Source: Scleromatobacter sp038243995
GTDB taxonomy: Bacteria > Pseudomonadota > Gammaproteobacteria > Burkholderiales > Burkholderiaceae_C
DNA: 64,000 nucleotides
Assembly (NCBI GenBank): GCA_038243995.1
Contig: JBBRTV010000008.1
Location: forward strand, 120,052-184,051
Direction of reading: 5' to 3'
Shown here: positions 8,338 through 16,378 of the stretch, in pieces
Position numbering within the stretch: position 1 is the first letter of the stretch
How the letters are laid out: every line of letters begins with the position of its first letter
Translations under genes and position numbers: made by a program
The notes under the pieces: model-generated
The model's database searches: none
What the model was told of the DNA's origin: nothing
What the model saw: only the letters and a program-made list of their open reading frames with translations

Positions 8338-8523
8338 TCAATCGTCGGTGTGCGGGGCGGGTGCGTAGCGCAGACCGATGGCGATCCGCCCCGTCCAGAA
8401 GACGATGCGACCGGTGCCGGGCAGGGCGACCGGTCCGACATAGCCCTTGGGTACCCAGCCCGACTCGAAGAGGGCGGGCGGGCAGATGTTGCCCTTGTTC
8501 GTGCTCGAGATTGCGGAAATCAT
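8338..8523 (-). CDS. 61-residue hypothetical protein
   Basis: A short protein whose start is supported by a strong GGAGGTGA site just before the ATG at 8523. The sequence (MISAISSTNKGNICPPALFESGWVPKGY...) is neutral and has no signal peptide or membrane span. It contains one cysteine and several Gly/Pro residues. It is convergent with the cupin-like oxygenase gene, 33 bases away. I cannot assign a family. Confidence 0.5.
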   Translation of the reverse strand: MISAISSTNKGNICPPALFESGWVPKGYVGPVALPGTGRIVFWTGRIAIGLRYAPAPHTDD

Positions 8524-8708
8524 GGCTCACCTCCAGTGCGGCTGCCTGCTCTTCAGCAAACGGCGCGCCCGACAGTGGCCCCGACGCCCCCTCGAGCGAG
8601 GGGGTACGCGGAATCGGAGTCGCCGCGCACCGCACTTCACCTGCCCGACCGCCTGCAGGGCGAATTCCACCGCGAGGCGAAGCCTGGAGCCAGCGAGATT
8701 CGCCGGGT

Positions 8709-9647
8709 TCAGTCGCAGCTGTAGCGGAACGCGTCGTTCAGGTCCAGCGGCAGGACGAGCGTGCGCAGGTTCTGGGCCCTCGCCTTGGCGCACATCGTGG
8801 CGCGCGCATTGGGGTTGTTCTTCCAGGCCGCCTTGTATTCGGCGTTGAACACCGGCTTGCCGGCGCCCGTGAACGCGGTGTAGGCGCCGCATTCGTTGTA
8901 CTGGTTGCATTGCTCGTTGACGGCGAAATCGAAGCTGGGCGCCAGCGCGGTCACCTGGTCGACGTCGTTCTTCAGCGCCACCCTGAGGCCGCGCGCATGG
9001 GCCGCCGTGGCGAGGAAGCGGTTGTAGTCGAGCTGCGTGGCAACCGTGAGGGGGAAGCCGGGCTTGTTGGTGTAGCCGTCGACGTTGTCGGGCTCGACGC
9101 CGTCGCAGCCGCGGCCCTGCGCGCGATCCAGGCGTGCCGACATGATGCTGCGGACGTTGGCGGAACGCGTGTCGAGCCACTTCTCGCCGGCCCAGCCGTC
9201 GAGCGGATTGCCGAGGTCGGAGGGCTTGAAGCTCGCATAGTCCGGGCGCCAGTTCTCGCCGCTGCCGGCGGAGAAGTAGCAGACGACATGCTTGCCCTGG
9301 GCGTGCAGCGAAGCGATGACGCTGTCGGGCGCGTCGAAGAGGTCGATGTCGTAGACGACGACGTCGTAGCCGGTGTCGATCTTGCCGGTGAGCTGCCATT
9401 GCCAGGTGTCGCCGACCTGCGGCGTCCACGGCGTGGCCGCCGCGACGGCGTCCGGCACGGCCTGCGACGACCCCGCGGCCGGGCCGGCATAGGCCTGCTC
9501 AGCCGCCATCCCGCGCTGCGTGCGCGCATGCAGCGCCTGAGCGTGCGACGCGGCGGCGAACGCGGGCGTGGCCAGGCAGCACGCCAGCGCGACGGCGCAC
9601 GAGGCCGCGAGCGACGGACGGATGAGCGAGATCAAGTGACGGGACAT
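8709..9647 (-). CDS. GH114 endo-alpha-1,4-polygalactosaminidase
   Basis: A 312-residue secreted glycosidase. A signal peptide (about 1-31, ending PAFA-A) precedes a GH114 TIM-barrel domain (about 75-310). Family signatures are TWQWQLTGKIDT, YDIDLFDA, VCYFSAGSGENWRPD, GEKWLDTR and GCDGVEPDNVDGY, where the likely catalytic acids sit, then QLDYNRFL and LKNDVDQ. The characterised member of this family cleaves internal alpha-1,4-galactosaminide bonds (EC 3.2.1.109). It is the last gene of the galactosamine utilisation cluster, with AGGAG before its ATG. It would act outside the cytoplasm to release oligosaccharides for the TonB-dependent receptor. Confidence 0.88.
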   Translation of the reverse strand: MSRHLISLIRPSLAASCAVALACCLATPAFAAASHAQALHARTQRGMAAEQAYAGPAAGSSQAVPDAVAAATPWTPQVGDTWQWQLTGKIDTGYDVVVYDIDLFDAPDSVIASLHAQGKHVVCYFSAGSGENWRPDYASFKPSDLGNPLDGWAGEKWLDTRSANVRSIMSARLDRAQGRGCDGVEPDNVDGYTNKPGFPLTVATQLDYNRFLATAAHARGLRVALKNDVDQVTALAPSFDFAVNEQCNQYNECGAYTAFTGAGKPVFNAEYKAAWKNNPNARATMCAKARAQNLRTLVLPLDLNDAFRYSCD

Positions 9648-9704
9648 CGGCTTTTCTCCTGGTTGAATGCAATCGGCCCGCGCATCGGCGTCCGCGCCGG
9701 CCGT

Positions 9705-10562
9705 TCAGACGAGCACGACCTCGACGCCGCGATGGCGCAGCGCGGAGACGATGTCGGGGTTGGCGCCGACATCCGTGATCAGCGTGTGGATCTGTTCGAC
9801 CTTGGCGATGACCGAGAGGTTGCGGCGCAGCAGCTTCGACGAATCCGCAACCGCGATGACTCGACGCGCAGCGCGGATCATCTGCGCGTTCAGCTGCGCC
9901 TCGAGGACGTGGGGCGTCATCAGCCCGACATCCGGGTCGAGACTGTCGACACCGAGGAACAGGCGGTCGGCCTGCAGTCCGCCCAGCGCGAGTTCCGCCT
10001 GCGGCCCGGACAGCGAATACGAGTTCGGCCGCAGCACGCCGCCCAGCATCACCAGGCGCACGTGCGGCGCGTTGGCGAGCGTGACGGCGACGTTGAGGGC
10101 GTTCGTGATGACGTTGATGCCGGAGAGCGGCAACGCGCAGATCTGGCGCGCGATCTCGCCCGTGGTCGAGCCCGAGTCGAGCAGGATCGTCTCGCCGTCC
10201 TGGATCATCGCGACCGCCGCCGCCGCAATGCGCGCCTTCTCCCCCAGGTGCAGGTTCTCCTTGACGCCGATCGGCAACTCCTCGCCGTCGCGGTGCGCCA
10301 GCGCGCCGCCGTGGGTGCGCACGATGCGCCCCGTCTCGGCGAGCGCGTTGAGGTCGCTGCGGATCGTCACGAGGGAGGTTCGGAAACGCACCGACAACTC
10401 TTCGGTGGTGACGCGGCCCTGCTGCTCGATCAGCTCGCGGATCTGGCGCCGGCGCTCTTCCATCAGCCGTCCGTTGTCGATGGCCGGATGGCGCGACGGG
10501 ACAGTGCCGCGGAGCGCGGCGTGCAATGGCGTGGGTGCGGGCGGCACCAGGGGGGCGGTCAT
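9705..10562 (-). CDS. agaR: DeoR-family repressor, AgaR-like
   Basis: A 285-residue DeoR-type regulator. The winged helix-turn-helix lies near 35-90 (RRRQIRELIEQQGRVTTEELSVRF...IRSDLNAL). It is followed by the sugar-phosphate-sensing domain (DSGSTTGEIARQI, NALNVAVTLA, DRLFLGVDSLD). In DeoR regulators the effector is a phosphorylated sugar; here a galactosamine-pathway phosphosugar is likely. The ATG at 10562 overlaps the TGA of the amidohydrolase gene by four bases, which argues for this start, although it leaves an unusual Pro/Ala-rich leader of about 32 residues. The CTTTCGAA repeats at 19224-19404 are its probable operators. Confidence 0.85.
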   Translation of the reverse strand: MTAPLVPPAPTPLHAALRGTVPSRHPAIDNGRLMEERRRQIRELIEQQGRVTTEELSVRFRTSLVTIRSDLNALAETGRIVRTHGGALAHRDGEELPIGVKENLHLGEKARIAAAAVAMIQDGETILLDSGSTTGEIARQICALPLSGINVITNALNVAVTLANAPHVRLVMLGGVLRPNSYSLSGPQAELALGGLQADRLFLGVDSLDPDVGLMTPHVLEAQLNAQMIRAARRVIAVADSSKLLRRNLSVIAKVEQIHTLITDVGANPDIVSALRHRGVEVVLV

Positions 10563-11800
10563 GGGCGGGGCTCCGGGAAGGTCGCGGGAGGCATCGTAGC
10601 GTCTTGCGCCGCGTGGAGGCCCTCTCGCGGGCGCCATGCGCGCGGGAAGACGCGCTGCGCGTTGAGGCGATAGATCCTGTCGACGACCGCGGCGGGCAAC
10701 GCCAGCCCGCGAAAGGCGGCCGGCAGGTCGTCGGAATGCAGGACGTCGTCGGTGTTCAGGAAGCGCCAGTCGTCGCGCCAGGCCTTGTCCGCCTCGGCCG
10801 CGAAGTCGGCGTCGGAGGCGTCGGCCATCCGGGCGATGTCGCTGCCGTAGAGCACGCGATCCTGGTAGCGGATCAGGAAGCGGCGCACCTTCTCGCGGTC
10901 GTGGATCGCCTGCTGTTCCAGGTGCACGAGTCGGGCGGCGACGTCGACGCTCGCGTGGGGGAAGCGCTCGAGGAAGTCGGCGAGGCGGTCGACGTCCCAT
11001 TCGAGCGAGGCGAGGTGCAGCCCGACGAACTCTAGCGCGGGATGAGCCGCCAGCAGGCGGTCGCGCGCGGCAAGCTGCCGCGCATGCGAAGGCCACTCGG
11101 GATGGCGCGCCATGTAGTACTGCGGGTGCGCGACGAAATAGGCCTTGTCGCCGGCGACCGTCATGCGCGCGAGCGGCAGCCAGCAGTTCAGCGGCTCGCC
11201 CTGGTGGCCCAAGACGACGACGCCGCGCCGCTCGAGCGCATCGAACACCGGGGCGAGGCGCGCGTCGTCGACCGTCACCGCGCGTCCGCGCGCGTCGCGC
11301 AGCGCCATGCCGATGTTCTTCCAGACCTTGACGCCGACCGCGCCCGCATCGAGCGCGAGGTCGATGCGATGCAGCGTCGCGGCGCTCCAGCCGGGCTGCT
11401 CGAAGCCGGCGACCGGGAAGCTGGCCGCGAACGCGACCCCGGCCGGATCGGCTTGCACCAGCGCGACGGCGGTACGCTGCTGCTCGTCGAGCGGCGGGAA
11501 GTCGGCGTAGTCGACGTTGATCGTGAGCAGGCGAAAGCCGTCGTCGTGCGCGCGCTTCAGGAACACGGGCAGCGCGCCGTGCAGGTGGACGTGGGCGTCG
11601 ATCTTGGGAACGCGCTCGAAATCAGCCATCGTGTAGTGCGGAGCATCCGTATCCTCCTGCGCGTTCGCGTTCGCGTTCGTCTCGGCGGTGCGGCCATCGC
11701 GCGCGCAGGCGGCGGCCGCGAGCAGCCATCCCCAAGCCACGGCGGCCAGCGCCGCGCTCCGGCGGCGCGTGGGCGCACGCGAGTTGGTCGGCCTGCGCAT
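10559..11800 (-). CDS. Amidohydrolase family 2 lipoprotein in the galactosamine operon
   Basis: A 413-residue metal-dependent hydrolase of the amidohydrolase 2 (COG2159) group. The metal motif HVH (H70/H72 in KIDAHVHLHG), the later GHQGEP and GLHLASLE segments, and the terminal Asp in YGSDIARM are visible. The N-terminus has twin arginines and a hydrophobic run ending in LAAAAC, so it is probably a lipoprotein (Cys32) facing the periplasm. It starts one base inside the stop of the amino-sugar kinase gene (TGATG). It could remove acyl groups from oligosaccharides before uptake, but family 2 members also act as lactonases and decarboxylases, so the reaction is open. Confidence 0.75.
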   Translation of the reverse strand: MRRPTNSRAPTRRRSAALAAVAWGWLLAAAACARDGRTAETNANANAQEDTDAPHYTMADFERVPKIDAHVHLHGALPVFLKRAHDDGFRLLTINVDYADFPPLDEQQRTAVALVQADPAGVAFAASFPVAGFEQPGWSAATLHRIDLALDAGAVGVKVWKNIGMALRDARGRAVTVDDARLAPVFDALERRGVVVLGHQGEPLNCWLPLARMTVAGDKAYFVAHPQYYMARHPEWPSHARQLAARDRLLAAHPALEFVGLHLASLEWDVDRLADFLERFPHASVDVAARLVHLEQQAIHDREKVRRFLIRYQDRVLYGSDIARMADASDADFAAEADKAWRDDWRFLNTDDVLHSDDLPAAFRGLALPAAVVDRIYRLNAQRVFPRAWRPREGLHAAQDATMPPATFPEPRP

Positions 11801-12774
11801 CACACGGCGGCTTGCGCGCGGCTCAAGGTCGCGAGCGCGTCTTCGTCCAGCGGCGTTGCGTTGCAACGTGCCGCGAACAGCGCGGCGCCGATGGCGGGCG
11901 GATAGCGCGGAGCGATGAGCCGCAAGCGCGCTCCGCTCAGTTCGAGTTCGCGCGCGAACGGCTCCAGCACCAGCGCGCGACTGTTGAACACCCCGCCCGA
12001 GTACGACACCGACACGGTCTCGTCGTCTGGCACCCGCAGCGAGCGCCGCGTGGCGACCACGATCTCCGCGAGCTCGCGCGCCGCCGCGGCATAGACGGCG
12101 ATCGCCTGGGCATCGCCCTGCCCTGCCGCCTCGAACACGAGCATGGCGAAGCGCGCGACGTCGCTGCGGCCGCCGTTCCCGCCGCCGTAGACGTGGCCGC
12201 AGAGATCGAGGTCGCTCGCGAGCGCGAGGCTGGCGCGCACGATGTCGTGCAGCGGGCCGCGCTCGGCGCGGCCGTCGCTCATGCGCGAGAACAGGGTCAG
12301 GCCCTGGCGCGCGATCCAGTAGGCCGAGCCCTCGTCGCTGAACAGCTCGCCCCAGCCGCCCGCGCGGGCGCCGCGGCCGCCGAATTCGCCATACGCCATC
12401 GAGCCCGTGCCCGCGATCACGCTGATGCCGTCGCCGCCGGCGAGCGAGCCGGCCCAGCTGCACAGCATGTCGTTGCCGCACCGGTAACGGCCGTGGGGCA
12501 GCGCGGCGGCGGGCAGCGCGTCGAGGCGCGGTGCCAACGTGCTGTCTTCCCCGTACGACGGCACGCCGGCGAACGCGAACAGCACGTCGTCCGCGCCGAC
12601 GCCGGCCTTGGCGAGCGTCTGCGCGGCGCCGCGCCGCAAGGTGTCGGCCGCGCCGTCGAGGCCGACCTCGAGGTAGTAGAGGCTGCCCTCCTGATGGCGC
12701 GCGCGGACGCGGCCTGCGGAGTCGACCAGCACGAAGTCGGTTTTCGTGCCGCCTCCATCGATGCCCAGGAACAT
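11800..12774 (-). CDS. agaK: BadF/BadG-type amino-sugar kinase, probable galactosamine/GalNAc kinase
   Basis: A 324-residue ASKHA-fold kinase of the BadF/BadG/BcrA/BcrD family, which includes N-acetylglucosamine kinases. The phosphate-1 loop is GIDGGGTKTDF (4-14). The adenosine and phosphate-2 regions appear as SVIAGTGSMAYGE and VSYSGGVFNS. The cysteine-rich or serine-protease extensions of other BadF members are absent. Its position beside AgaS and AgaZ implies phosphorylation of galactosamine or GalNAc at O6 in the cytoplasm, replacing the PTS that does this in E. coli. The choice between the acetylated and free sugar cannot be made from sequence. It starts 10 bases after the AgaS gene. Confidence 0.85.
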   Translation of the reverse strand: MFLGIDGGGTKTDFVLVDSAGRVRARHQEGSLYYLEVGLDGAADTLRRGAAQTLAKAGVGADDVLFAFAGVPSYGEDSTLAPRLDALPAAALPHGRYRCGNDMLCSWAGSLAGGDGISVIAGTGSMAYGEFGGRGARAGGWGELFSDEGSAYWIARQGLTLFSRMSDGRAERGPLHDIVRASLALASDLDLCGHVYGGGNGGRSDVARFAMLVFEAAGQGDAQAIAVYAAAARELAEIVVATRRSLRVPDDETVSVSYSGGVFNSRALVLEPFARELELSGARLRLIAPRYPPAIGAALFAARCNATPLDEDALATLSRAQAAV

Positions 12775-12784
12775 GGCGACCCTT

Positions 12785-13945
12785 TCAGGAAGGATAGGCG
12801 TAGATAGTCACGCCCCGGACGATGCGACTGACCGTACCCGAGACACTGGGATTGTCCGGCGTCAGCCCGAGGGCGACCGACTGGAACAGCGCGAACAGCT
12901 GGAAGAACGGCGCGAACGCGAGGGCGCACTCGATGTCGCTCGCGTCGTCCAGGCTGGCGAGGACGAGATCGCCGCCATCCCCGCCCAGCCCTGCGGACCG
13001 GCCCGCGATCGCGAGGACACGCCCCGCGCGGCCGTCGGCGCGCAACTCGCGCAGCAGGTCGAGATCGTACTGGCGCGTGTACGGATCGTTGGAGACGAAC
13101 AGCACGACGAGGGTCTTCGCGTTGACGATGGTCTTGGGCCCGTGGCGGAAGCCGAGCGGCGAATCGAAGCTGGCGACCACGGCGCCGTCGGTCAGCTCGA
13201 GCAGCTTCAACGCGCCTTCGCGCGCGAGGCCCTTGGTCTCGTTGCTGCCGAGGTAGATGACGCGCTCGAAGCGCTGCGCGACGAGTGCCTGCACGAGCGG
13301 CAGGGCACGCCTGGACAACTCGCTCGCCGCGACTTCCAGGCGCGCCGCGGTCGCGGCGCCGGCATCGACGACGCCGAAAAGCGCAGCCGCGGACAGCAGC
13401 AGCGTCGTGAAGCTCGAGGTCATCGCGAAGCCGCGATCGTGCGACTCCGGCGGCAGCACGAAGACCAGCGCGTTGGCATGGGTCCGGCCCCACGCGCACA
13501 GCGCGCTCGCCTCGTTGCAGGTCAGCACGAGATGGTGGCACTCGTCGACGAACTGCTCGGCCAGCGCGAGCGCGGCCACGCTCTCGGGGCTGCTGCCCGA
13601 ACGCGCGAACGAGACCAGCAAGGTCGGCACCTCGCGCTGGAAGCAGCGTTGGGGGCCGGACACGAGATCGGTCGTGGGCACGGCATCGACGCGGCGGCCG
13701 CTGCGGCGCATCAGCGCGGGCGCCAGGCACTCGCCGATGAACGCCGACGAACCGGCGCCGGTCAGGATGATGCGCAGTTCCGGCCGGGCGAGCAGGCGGC
13801 GCAACGCCAGCACCGTGGCGCCCGCATCGGCATCGAGGGCCCGCATCGCCAGGTTCCAGACGTGCGGCTGCTGCGCGATCTCGCGCGCCGTCCACTCCCC
13901 GCCGCTGGCCTTCCATGCGGCGACGTCGATGTCGAACAAGGTCAT
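12785..13945 (-). CDS. agaS: AgaS-type SIS-domain galactosamine-6-phosphate deaminase/isomerase
   Basis: A 386-residue protein with two SIS domains. The first has LTGAGSSAFIGE and SFARSGSSPESVA, the second has YLGSNETKGLAREGALKL and FRHGPKTIV. This is the AgaS layout, related to the isomerase half of GlmS. AgaS converts galactosamine-6-phosphate to tagatose-6-phosphate with release of ammonia. Its ATG (13945) overlaps the AgaZ stop by four bases (ATGA), so the two are probably translationally coupled. The kinase gene follows 10 bases later. Confidence 0.92.
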   Translation of the reverse strand: MTLFDIDVAAWKASGGEWTAREIAQQPHVWNLAMRALDADAGATVLALRRLLARPELRIILTGAGSSAFIGECLAPALMRRSGRRVDAVPTTDLVSGPQRCFQREVPTLLVSFARSGSSPESVAALALAEQFVDECHHLVLTCNEASALCAWGRTHANALVFVLPPESHDRGFAMTSSFTTLLLSAAALFGVVDAGAATAARLEVAASELSRRALPLVQALVAQRFERVIYLGSNETKGLAREGALKLLELTDGAVVASFDSPLGFRHGPKTIVNAKTLVVLFVSNDPYTRQYDLDLLRELRADGRAGRVLAIAGRSAGLGGDGGDLVLASLDDASDIECALAFAPFFQLFALFQSVALGLTPDNPSVSGTVSRIVRGVTIYAYPS

Positions 13946-15282
13946 TGCGTCGCCTCGCAGGACGCGCCGCGCGAGGCCGGCGCGACCGTCGCGGGATCGG
14001 AGGCCGCGATGTAGTGGCGCAGCACCATCGCGACGCCTTCCTGGAGCACGTCGGCCGCGCTGTTCGGGAGTCGCCCGGCGCGGATGGCCGCGTATTGCAA
14101 CGGCAGGAACTGGCTCAGCAGCGTCAGCGGCAGCGGCCCGTCGCCGAGGTTGGCGAGCATCGCCGCGACGGCGCGCTGCACGTCGGGCTGGGCCCAGTAG
14201 TAGCGGATGCGGTCGCTGAGGCTGAACTGCAGGTCGAGGTGCCGGCGCTCGCTCGCGCCGTAGTACTTCTGCCAATGGACGGGTCGATCGGACATCGCGG
14301 CCAGCACGACGTCCTTCAGGCGCGAGCTGCCGTCGACGCCGCGCCATTCCTCCTCGATGTCGGCGAGGGCCCAGAGCGTCTCGCGCAGCGCGAAGGTCGC
14401 GCCCGGGCCGATCTTGAGGATCGCGAAGTGGTCCCTGACCAGCGACTTGAGCGCCTGCGGGGTCTGGTAATCGGTCGAATGCGCCTCGTAGACGAGCCCG
14501 GGCTCCTGCTCGATGAAGGCGCTGAGCGCGCGCGCCTTCGGCGCCGCGTAGTCGACGACCTTGTGGTGATCGAATTCGACGCCCGGCTGGACGACGAGCC
14601 CGATCACGCGCTCCCAAGCGCCCCCGGCCCCGGTCAGGCCGCGCAGCGCGAAGGCCTCGCGGTGGCCGGCGATCGTGTCGGCCGCCGCCTCCGAGCGCGT
14701 CACGGCGAGCTCCTGCAGCTCTTCGTGCGCGCCGCCGGGCACCGGCACTTCGGTGCCGATCACGTAGACCGGGGGCTCGCCGCGCGTGAGCGCGGGCAGG
14801 TGCGCCCAGGCGCGTTCCGCCGCCGCGCACAGGCGCGCCGCGCGCATCGCGACAAGACGTTCCGGGAGGGCCGCCGGATCGTCCGCGCAGGCCATCGAGC
14901 AGTCGAGGTGGATCTTGCGGAAGCCGGCCTCGACGTACTGCGCCACCATCGTCTCCGACTTCGCGAGCGCGACTTCCGACGGTTGGTCCTGCCAGCAGTT
15001 GGGGCCGAGGTGATCGCCGCCGAGCAGGATGCGCTCGTGCGGAAACCCGACGGCGTCGGCGATGCCGAGCACGAAGGCGCGGAAGTCGGCCGGCGTCATG
15101 CCGGTGTAGCCGCCGAACTGGTTGACCTGGTTGGAGGTCGCTTCGATGAGCACCGGCGCCTGCGAACGCAGGCCCTCGCGCAGCGCCGCGCGCAACACGA
15201 CCGGATGCGCGGAGCAGATCGAATAGATGCCGATCGCCTGGCCGGCCTTGTGCCGGCGGACGAGATCGAGGAGGGCTTTCAT
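13942..15282 (-). CDS. agaZ: AgaZ/GatZ/KbaZ family protein (tagatose-bisphosphate branch)
   Basis: A 446-residue member of the GatZ/KbaZ family. Typical stretches are GIYSICSAHP, LIEATSNQVNQFGGYTGMTP, LLGGDHLGPN, KIHLDCSM, EVPVPGGAHEE, LKIGPGATFALRE and QKYY. The family has been described as the accessory subunit of class II tagatose-1,6-bisphosphate aldolase, so it belongs to the last steps of galactosamine catabolism. No catalytic aldolase subunit (AgaY/KbaY) or separate tagatose-6-phosphate kinase gene lies in this window, so they must be elsewhere or be substituted. It is 50 bases downstream of the permease gene and overlaps AgaS. Confidence 0.92.
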   Translation of the reverse strand: MKALLDLVRRHKAGQAIGIYSICSAHPVVLRAALREGLRSQAPVLIEATSNQVNQFGGYTGMTPADFRAFVLGIADAVGFPHERILLGGDHLGPNCWQDQPSEVALAKSETMVAQYVEAGFRKIHLDCSMACADDPAALPERLVAMRAARLCAAAERAWAHLPALTRGEPPVYVIGTEVPVPGGAHEELQELAVTRSEAAADTIAGHREAFALRGLTGAGGAWERVIGLVVQPGVEFDHHKVVDYAAPKARALSAFIEQEPGLVYEAHSTDYQTPQALKSLVRDHFAILKIGPGATFALRETLWALADIEEEWRGVDGSSRLKDVVLAAMSDRPVHWQKYYGASERRHLDLQFSLSDRIRYYWAQPDVQRAVAAMLANLGDGPLPLTLLSQFLPLQYAAIRAGRLPNSAADVLQEGVAMVLRHYIAASDPATVAPASRGASCEATQ

Positions 15283-15331
15283 GGGATCCGATGAAGAGTT
15301 CTTGAAGATCGAAGGCGGGCGCTCGGCTTGC

Positions 15332-16249
15332 TCAGCCTCCCGCCGGCTCTTCGGGTTGCAGGGCCAGCAGCAGGGCCGCGAGGAGCGCGAGCACGATGCC
15401 GGCGAGCTTGGTGCCGCCGGGCATCGACCCGGCCAGCGCGATCGCGATGACCGACGTGAGCAGCGGCGCGCCCGCGTTGACCATGGGCGACACCACGATC
15501 GCCTTGCCGTGGCGGAACGCATGCACGAGCGTGAGGGCGCCGATTGCGTTCAGCACCTGGATCACCGCGGCCAGCCACGGCCCTTCCAGGCCCCAGTTGA
15601 TGGGCTGGGAGAAGTCGGTCATGCCTATCGCCACAGGGATCGAGAGCAGGGCCGACAGCGCCATGTAGAAGAAGATGCTCTCCGCGTCCATCGTCGCGTT
15701 GGCGAGCTTGATGAAGTAGGCCTGCACGCCCCACGCCACCATCACCGCCAGCGCGAGCAGGAACCACAGGCCGTAGTCGCGGTGCTCGCCGGGGGCATAG
15801 TCGAACAGGGGCAGGCTGCACAGCGCGAGGGCGATGCCCAGCAGGCCGAGCTTGCCGGTGCGCTCGCGCAGCAACAGGAACGACAGGCCGATGGTGAACG
15901 CCGGCGACAGCGAGATGAGCGGGAAGATCAGGTAGGCAGGCCCGATCTTCACGGCGTGGAACAACAACATCTGGCCGCCCGCGCCGAGCACGCCGATGGC
16001 CAGGCCCAGCGCGATGGAGCGCGGATCGCGCTTGAGGCGCCAGCCGACGCGGCGCATCTCCAGCAGGGCCGGCGGGATCATCGTCAGCGACCAGACGACG
16101 TAGACCAGGGTCTCCGGGAAACCATGCTCGGTGGGGACGCCGGTGAAGGCCCCCCACACGCCCCAGGTCAGCATGGTGACGAGCGCGAAGCCGAGCCAGC
16201 CGGCGCGCCGGGCCGGCGTTGCGGGAAGTGCCTGCGTGGTGGTGGTCAT
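15332..16249 (-). CDS. EamA/DMT-superfamily permease in the galactosamine operon
   Basis: A 305-residue integral membrane protein with about ten hydrophobic segments in two repeated halves, the EamA (drug/metabolite transporter) plan. The second half ends with VSPMVNAGAPLLTSVIAIAL and a short cytoplasmic tail. The start at 16249 (MTTTTQ...) is chosen because the frame upstream encodes only polar residues. The gene lies between the TonB-dependent receptor and AgaZ on the same strand. By position it is the candidate inner-membrane importer of galactosamine or GalNAc, a role not usual for this family. Confidence 0.8.
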   Translation of the reverse strand: MTTTTQALPATPARRAGWLGFALVTMLTWGVWGAFTGVPTEHGFPETLVYVVWSLTMIPPALLEMRRVGWRLKRDPRSIALGLAIGVLGAGGQMLLFHAVKIGPAYLIFPLISLSPAFTIGLSFLLLRERTGKLGLLGIALALCSLPLFDYAPGEHRDYGLWFLLALAVMVAWGVQAYFIKLANATMDAESIFFYMALSALLSIPVAIGMTDFSQPINWGLEGPWLAAVIQVLNAIGALTLVHAFRHGKAIVVSPMVNAGAPLLTSVIAIALAGSMPGGTKLAGIVLALLAALLLALQPEEPAGG

Positions 16250-16378
16250 GCGTGTTCGCTCACTGAGTGGGGTCGACGGGGCGGGGGCGCGGCACACGGG
16301 CTGGATGCGACACGGGACGCGCCTTTCCAGAGGCTGTTGGGCGCGCGTGCGAACGGGCGGTTCATGGCGCGGCGGCGT

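Noticed and set aside
7110..10673. Long plus-strand open frame over the cupin oxygenase, GH114 and AgaR genes
   Set aside because: It overlaps three recognised genes in other frames and has Arg/Ala-rich shadow composition.
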